Shown here in pieces: positions 6,061 through 9,940 of a stretch of DNA of 9,940 nt. The notes under the pieces are model-generated. The model worked only from the letters and a program-made list of their open reading frames with translations, was not told the origin of the DNA and made no database searches. The DNA comes from Candidatus Cloacimonadota bacterium (GTDB lineage Bacteria > Cloacimonadota > Cloacimonadia > Cloacimonadales > TCS61), in NCBI GenBank assembly GCA_011372345.1, contig DRTC01000265.1, positions 1-9,940 on the forward strand, written 5' to 3'. Made by a program: the position numbers and the translations under genes. Each line of letters begins with the position of its first letter. The first letter of the stretch is position 1.

Positions 6061-7044
6061 TTATTTCATCAAAATCATTTTCTTGGTTGAAGTATATCTT
6101 CCGCTGTGTCTCAGCTTATAGAGATATACACCGGCAGCAACATCTCTTCCTTCGTCATTTCTGCCATCCCAGGTAATGTTGTAATTAGCAGCATCTTTGT
6201 TTTCATCCAATAGAGTCCTGACTTTCTGTCCGGCTGCATTATAAATCTCCAAATTTGTTTTGCCTGCTTGTTTAAGATTAAAACTAATTGTTGTTCCTGC
6301 CGTAAAAGGATTCGGATGATTTCCCAAAGTGATCACATTTTCAATAATTTTATTATCAATTGAGTTTTCTTGGATCATATCATCTGGAGTTCTGGGATTT
6401 AATCCATATTCATCATAAGAATAAACGGCAATCCCTCGTAAGATAGCCCAATAGTCACTTAGATTTATTTCGATGGGCGGATCCACATCATCAAGATAAA
6501 AGAAACTATCATCAATTTTACCGGGAACTGCAGAAGTATCGACAACATACCATACACCGTAACCATCAGGAACTTGCGAAACATATACATCATTTAATTG
6601 AACTAAAACTCCTTCATACTCTTCACTTGAAGAAAGTTCTTCGGTTGTAAGAAGGACAGGAGCTGGAACTGGATTTCCGGAACTCAAATGAGTTACGCTG
6701 ATAAAAGTTTCACCATAACCGGAAATTTCAGTAAGTCCGTAATATTCACGAACTGTTCCTGTTACTTCTACTTCATCACCTAAAGCACATGTTTCATCAC
6801 CGGACATATAAACTAAAACACCTTTCCAGGCACCACCTTCGGGCATGGAAATAACGAAATTATCAGGATAATGGCTGTAATTAACAGCAGTGACAATACC
6901 CTCGACAGTAACTTCCTGATCGACATAAGGTGAAGGATAAGTTCCATCACCAGCATCATCGGTATATTGGATATCATAAATAGTAGTAGAACTGAGAGTT
7001 AATGATAATCCAATAATAAAAACTAAAACTAATAACTTATTCAT
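6061..7044 (-). CDS. Secreted OB-fold protein with FlgD-like/T9SS sorting domain
   Basis: A 327-residue exported protein. The frame is open up to an ATG at 7104, but GGAGG (7054-7050) lies 5 nt before the ATG at 7044, which opens a clean signal peptide (MNKLLVLVFIIGLSLTLSS); that start is chosen. Residues about 44-107 resemble the YhcR-type OB fold found in extracellular nucleases: VTVEGIVTAV, then FVIS, GAWKGVLVY, and GDEVEVTGTVREYYGLTEI. Residues about 143-222 continue as a second OB-like half ending in GLNPRTPDDM, as in those enzymes. No nuclease catalytic domain is present, so this is a stand-alone binding module. Residues about 240-327 (NHPNPFTAGTTISF, IYNAAGQKVRTLL, WDGRNDEGRDVAAGVYLYK, KKMILMK) form a C-terminal sorting domain of FlgD-Ig/type IX type. 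The convergent receptor shares its terminator but probably not its regulation. Ligand is unknown; nucleic acid or polysaccharide is a guess. Confidence 0.88.
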   Translation of the reverse strand: MNKLLVLVFIIGLSLTLSSTTIYDIQYTDDAGDGTYPSPYVDQEVTVEGIVTAVNYSHYPDNFVISMPEGGAWKGVLVYMSGDETCALGDEVEVTGTVREYYGLTEISGYGETFISVTHLSSGNPVPAPVLLTTEELSSSEEYEGVLVQLNDVYVSQVPDGYGVWYVVDTSAVPGKIDDSFFYLDDVDPPIEINLSDYWAILRGIAVYSYDEYGLNPRTPDDMIQENSIDNKIIENVITLGNHPNPFTAGTTISFNLKQAGKTNLEIYNAAGQKVRTLLDENKDAANYNITWDGRNDEGRDVAAGVYLYKLRHSGRYTSTKKMILMK

Positions 7045-7098
7045 TGTAACCTCCATTTCTAAATTTATGTTACGAAAAAAAATATAAACTGTTTTTGG

Positions 7099-7104
7099 CG
7101 TCAA
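7099..7104 (-). promoter_or_regulatory. TTGACG box, candidate -35 of the OB-fold gene
   Basis: Read on the minus strand, TTGACG begins 60 nt before the start at 7044, nearly the same distance as in the lipoprotein gene and the last gene. TATATT follows at a 14-nt spacing, shorter than ideal. The box falls on the rejected upstream ATG, which further supports the start at 7044. Confidence 0.35.
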
Positions 7105-7132
7105 GCATTAATTTTTTTTTATATCTTTTCCC

Positions 7133-7171
7133 AAAAAAACGCACAAGAAATTTTACTAAGCGTTATTTTTT
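7133..7171 (-). terminator. Possible weak terminator of the large repeat protein gene
   Basis: On the minus strand AACGC (7164-7160), a 17-nt loop and GCGTT (7142-7138) are followed by five more T residues. The arrangement is roughly symmetrical, so it could act on both strands. An alternative stem, TAAGCG (7157-7162) with CGCTTA (7177-7182), overlaps it. Both are short, and the call is tentative. Confidence 0.4.
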
Positions 7172-7191
7172 TCAATCGCTTATTTTATGTT

Positions 7192-9666
7192 TTATTGCAG
7201 GACAATCATTTTCTTTAAATCAGCAAATTTCCCGGTCTTCATCTTATAAAGATAAATTCCTGAAGAAACAGAATGATCGTTGCTATCCTTACCATTCCAG
7301 ATCAGATTATAGAATCCTTTATCTTTTTCTTCATCGATTAAAGTTCTGACCAATTGCCCTTTAACATTATAGATATCGATTCGAACATCATCCTTTTCTT
7401 TTAGAACGAAACTGATTGATGTATATTCTCTAAATGGATTCGGAGAATTTTGATGTAACTCATTTTGTATGGAAAGTCCTTCATTATCGTCAACACTGTT
7501 CAAAGGAGTCAGGAAAATATTCTGGATAACATCGTCATCATTTATTTCGATACCTTCGATATGAAAAGGTTCATATCCCTCTTTCCAGGCATCCAGCCAG
7601 TAAATTCCATTGATGAGATCAACCTCATAAAATCCATCTGGATCTGTGAATGTTCCAGTCCAGAAAATATCACTACTGACCCAGATATCTACTTCTTCGA
7701 TCGGATCACTCGTTCCTTCTTCGTAAACATAACCGGATAATGAACCGTTGAAAATCATGGGTGTTAAATAAAAATCCTGCTGGATTTCATCGTTATTAAT
7801 GACTATTTCCTCTAAATGATAACCAAAATAACCTTCTCTCCAGACATCGACCCAATAATTTCCGTTCGGTAGATCGATGTAATAAAATCCACTTTCATCT
7901 GTGAAAGCATTGTTCCAATATCCTTCCGTATTAGCCCAAACTTCTGCATCTTCGATGGGAATTTCTGTTCCTTCTTCATAAACATATCCCCAAAGAGCTC
8001 CATCAAAAGAAACCGGATCCAGGTAAAATTCCAGGTAAACAAATTCGTCTTGAACTACTACATCTGAAATTTCTTCCTGGTAGTAATCATCGGAATTTGC
8101 ATAAATAAAATAAGTTCCGTTCGGTAATGGCAAATTGAAATATCCGTCTTCCCAAACTCCTGTATTAAACCATATTTCAAAATCCTGAGTAGCTGAAATC
8201 CAACCTTCATTCAAAGGTTCTTCGGTTGCGGAATCATAAAGATAACCTTCGATTCCGCCGGTGGCAGTATGAAGATGAAAATCAATATTGGTCGAACCGG
8301 AATTAATGTTATGATACTGTTCATCGACATAAGTTCCCAAAGGTAGATCCCAGATCTCGATATGATAACCTTCAAGTTGATCAGCTTCGCTGGCTACAAA
8401 AAGAGTATAATTCCCATCTAACTCGCTTTCAGTTTCTGTCCATCCCAACGGACTCCAACAACTGATCTGAACTCCTGAAACAGGAATGTCATCGAGATAA
8501 ACAGTTCCGGTAATCGTGGCATCTGTTGTAAAAGCAATAAAATCAACAGTTTCTGTTTCTCCTTCAGCAACAAATAATTCTACTTCATGAGGGACGAGAT
8601 AATCAGGAATAATTTCATCATTATTTAAACTGACATCCCAGAAACCTTCCATGACTCCGAGAGTATAATTCCCATCTTCATCTGTTTCAGTCCAGACCTG
8701 CATTCCACCCTCTTCAGGATTTGCTCTGATTTCAGTATATGCAAGAGGATCATCATTTTCATCAAGAACTGTTCCTTCAAAAAAAGATGTTGGAGCAATA
8801 TACTCAAAATCATAACCTGTTAAATGACCATCGATATAAACATCAAAATAGACAATATCCGGGAACATTCCACCGGTTAATCCTAAGGGATCAAATGTCA
8901 TCACAATATAAGTTCCGACTTCAGGAACATAATTCTGATAATGACCGGTATCGTCGGTCATAACCATCCAGGGAACATCCTCGTCAACCGGAATAACCCC
9001 GACTATCAGGTTTGCAATTGCCGGAGTTATATCACCGGAAACTGAATAATCACTTATAAGAGCTTCGATAAAGAGATAAGCGACATCTGTTCCGCCGGAA
9101 TCGATAGCAACAAGAAGCAGACCGATATTTCCAACATTATTTGGACCATCATCCTCTGCATAGACAGTAAATTGATAAACTCCATCCGTCGGATCTTCAT
9201 CATCAATATCGTTATCAGCAATTTCAGTTTCATCTTCGATATTGAAATCGACATCTTCTTCCCAAGTTCCGTTTCCATTCATATCAATCCAGTTTTGTAT
9301 AATTGCATCACTGCTTCCGTCTGAAAAATAAACAGTAATAACAAAATCATCTCCCTGCGTCATCGTCGTTGATTCTTCTCCATCGATAAAAATTTCGATT
9401 TCGTCTCTCGAATGAGATGGAATCTGACTTTTCACATAATCAGGTTTTGGATGAGAAGATGATACATTCAATTGAAAAGGATTTTTCATTGTTGGAAATT
9501 TGAGTGATTGAGTATTTTCATAGCTCGATCTAAACACCTCAAATTCCTTAAGTTTTACGATTTCTTCTTTTATAAGAACTTTTTGTTCTGCAAAAAGAAA
9601 TGTTGCCATTAATAATGTTACCATTAAAATTAACATAATGGCGATGGTTGCTTTGGCTTTTTTCAT
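7192..9666 (-). CDS. Large secreted protein with tandem carboxypeptidase-regulatory-like repeats
   Basis: An 824-residue exported protein. AAGGAGG lies directly before the ATG at 9666. Residues 1-26 are a signal peptide ending LFA. Residues about 86-205 form a beta-rich domain with the acidic loop DMNGNGTWEED (128-138), which looks calcium-binding, similar to GEVED or EF-hand-like loops. Six transthyretin-fold, carboxypeptidase-regulatory-like repeats of about 85 residues follow, starting near 206, 293, 381, 468, 554 and 639. Each runs from a (E/S)G-x-(V/L)Y strand through a D-x-x-G-x-Y turn to a hydrophobic end. The C-terminus (NSPNPFREYTSISF, IYNVKGQLVRTLI, WNGKDSNDHSVSSGIYLYK, KKMIVLQ) is the same FlgD-like/type IX-style sorting domain as the neighbour at 6061-7044. 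The protein is strongly acidic. It is probably surface-attached or released, with a structural or adhesive role inferred from architecture alone; no enzyme domain is present. Confidence 0.9.
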   Translation of the reverse strand: MKKAKATIAIMLILMVTLLMATFLFAEQKVLIKEEIVKLKEFEVFRSSYENTQSLKFPTMKNPFQLNVSSSHPKPDYVKSQIPSHSRDEIEIFIDGEESTTMTQGDDFVITVYFSDGSSDAIIQNWIDMNGNGTWEEDVDFNIEDETEIADNDIDDEDPTDGVYQFTVYAEDDGPNNVGNIGLLLVAIDSGGTDVAYLFIEALISDYSVSGDITPAIANLIVGVIPVDEDVPWMVMTDDTGHYQNYVPEVGTYIVMTFDPLGLTGGMFPDIVYFDVYIDGHLTGYDFEYIAPTSFFEGTVLDENDDPLAYTEIRANPEEGGMQVWTETDEDGNYTLGVMEGFWDVSLNNDEIIPDYLVPHEVELFVAEGETETVDFIAFTTDATITGTVYLDDIPVSGVQISCWSPLGWTETESELDGNYTLFVASEADQLEGYHIEIWDLPLGTYVDEQYHNINSGSTNIDFHLHTATGGIEGYLYDSATEEPLNEGWISATQDFEIWFNTGVWEDGYFNLPLPNGTYFIYANSDDYYQEEISDVVVQDEFVYLEFYLDPVSFDGALWGYVYEEGTEIPIEDAEVWANTEGYWNNAFTDESGFYYIDLPNGNYWVDVWREGYFGYHLEEIVINNDEIQQDFYLTPMIFNGSLSGYVYEEGTSDPIEEVDIWVSSDIFWTGTFTDPDGFYEVDLINGIYWLDAWKEGYEPFHIEGIEINDDDVIQNIFLTPLNSVDDNEGLSIQNELHQNSPNPFREYTSISFVLKEKDDVRIDIYNVKGQLVRTLIDEEKDKGFYNLIWNGKDSNDHSVSSGIYLYKMKTGKFADLKKMIVLQ
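7501..8007 (-). repeat. Two nearly duplicated 85-residue domains (repeats 5 and 6)
   Basis: Residues 554-638 and 639-722 of the large secreted protein align without gaps, at a period of exactly 85 residues (255 nt). Shared landmarks are GYVYEEGT, PIE, DGFY or SGFY, NG-x-YW, EGY and LTP. About half of the positions are identical by eye, far more than among repeats 1-4, so this pair is a recent in-frame duplication. Confidence 0.8.
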
Positions 9667-9678
9667 TTGGTCCTCCTT

Positions 9679-9697
9679 ACACTGTTTTATCCAGTGT
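9679..9697 (-). promoter_or_regulatory. Hairpin directly upstream of the ribosome binding site
   Basis: On the minus strand ACACTG, the 7-nt loop GATAAAA and CAGTGT form a 6-bp stem that ends next to AAGGAGG of the large secreted protein gene. It could protect the mRNA 5' region or modulate translation. On the plus strand the same stem is followed by seven T residues and would look like a terminator, but no plus-strand gene ends here. Confidence 0.4.
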
Positions 9698-9767
9698 TTT
9701 TTTGTTTGACCCCACTTATTTAAGCACTTTTTTTTTACATTCCAAAAAAAAAAATCAGGAATTTAGA

Positions 9768-9773
9768 TGTCAA
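9768..9773 (-). promoter_or_regulatory. TTGACA box, candidate -35 of the large secreted protein gene
   Basis: A perfect TTGACA on the minus strand begins 107 nt before the start codon at 9666, implying a long 5' leader. Downstream lie an 11-nt homopolymer (9744-9754) framed by ATTCC/GGAAT. No clear -10 hexamer is seen. Confidence 0.35.
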
Positions 9774-9790
9774 GTTTTTAAAAAAATCAT

Positions 9791-9796
9791 TTGACT
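9791..9796 (+). promoter_or_regulatory. TTGACT box, candidate -35 of the last gene
   Basis: TTGACT begins 63 nt before the ATG at 9854, with TAAAAT following at a short 14-nt spacing. It faces away from the minus-strand TTGACA at 9773-9768, leaving only 17 bp between the two boxes. Confidence 0.35.
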
Positions 9797-9853
9797 ATAA
9801 ATTGAGTAAATAAAATTTATTGATTGTGTTCAAAAAATTTTATTGGAGGAACA

Positions 9854-9940
9854 ATGAAAAAATTTATAATTTTCCTTTTTATCCTGATCTTCTCGCTCAA
9901 TCTATTTTCTTTATCACAAAATATTGAAATTGCTCAAAAA
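9854..9940 (+). CDS. N-terminus of an exported protein, cut by the window end
   Basis: Twenty-nine codons are visible, opening MKKFIIFLFILIFSLNLFSL and continuing SQNIEIAQK without a stop. TTGGAGGA at 9843-9850 gives a strong ribosome binding site 3-6 nt before the ATG. The two lysines followed by a long Phe/Ile/Leu core form a signal peptide, probably cleaved around residues 20-22. The mature function cannot be judged. It is transcribed divergently from the large secreted protein gene. Confidence 0.8.
   Translation, partial: MKKFIIFLFILIFSLNLFSLSQNIEIAQK

Noticed and set aside
7045..7104. N-terminal extension of the OB-fold protein from ATG 7104
   Set aside because: The added 20 residues precede a clean signal peptide and cover the ribosome binding site and the TTGACG box, so the extension is not translated.
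7095..7349. Plus-strand 84-residue frame across the 7045-7191 gap
   Set aside because: Runs antisense into the end of the large secreted protein gene, has no ribosome binding site and a compositionally biased product.
8739..9278. Short frames antisense or out of frame to the repeat protein
   Set aside because: No start signals and no recognisable protein features; explained by the real gene on the minus strand.

Overview
This is an A+T-rich bacterial window, probably from a Gram-negative (diderm) organism of the Fibrobacterota-Chlorobiota-Bacteroidota side of the tree. A Cloacimonadota-like genome is my best guess. The evidence is a lipoprotein, a TonB-dependent outer-membrane receptor with a carboxypeptidase-regulatory N-terminus, and two secreted proteins ending in the same FlgD-like/type IX-style sorting domain. 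The placement is inferred from protein style and not from any marker gene.

Layout: 1-346 is a composite of short G/C-skewed repeats in inverted arrangement, without a gene. 422-1252 (+) is a Met-rich lipoprotein. 1253-2954 is an accessory-looking stretch. It holds a frameshifted antitoxin-like gene (1480-1705), a long imperfect palindrome (1739-1890), a predicted PD-(D/E)XK-like protein with a C-terminal winged-helix domain (1951-2652), and a REP/MITE-like element (2704-2819). 2955-5993 (+) is the TonB-dependent receptor. It ends at a strong bidirectional terminator (6012-6050) shared with the convergent gene 6061-7044 (-), a secreted OB-fold protein. 7192-9666 (-) is a large secreted protein made of tandem carboxypeptidase-regulatory-like (transthyretin-fold) repeats. 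9854-9940 (+) is the first 29 codons of a divergently transcribed exported protein cut by the window end.

The envelope genes each appear to be their own transcription unit. All five have a strong GGAGG-type ribosome binding site and a TTGAC(A) hexamer 50-107 nt upstream of the start codon, but no convincing -10 box. I see no operon linking them. Functionally they suggest a cell surface busy with uptake (receptor) and display or secretion of beta-rich extracellular proteins. The receptor has no SusD partner here, so its substrate cannot be read from context.

The most unusual material is the repeat-rich stretch 1253-2954. I found no complete new system. The items most worth checking are the antitoxin-like gene broken at a T6 run with no visible toxin, and the nuclease-like/wHTH protein lying between two different palindromic elements.
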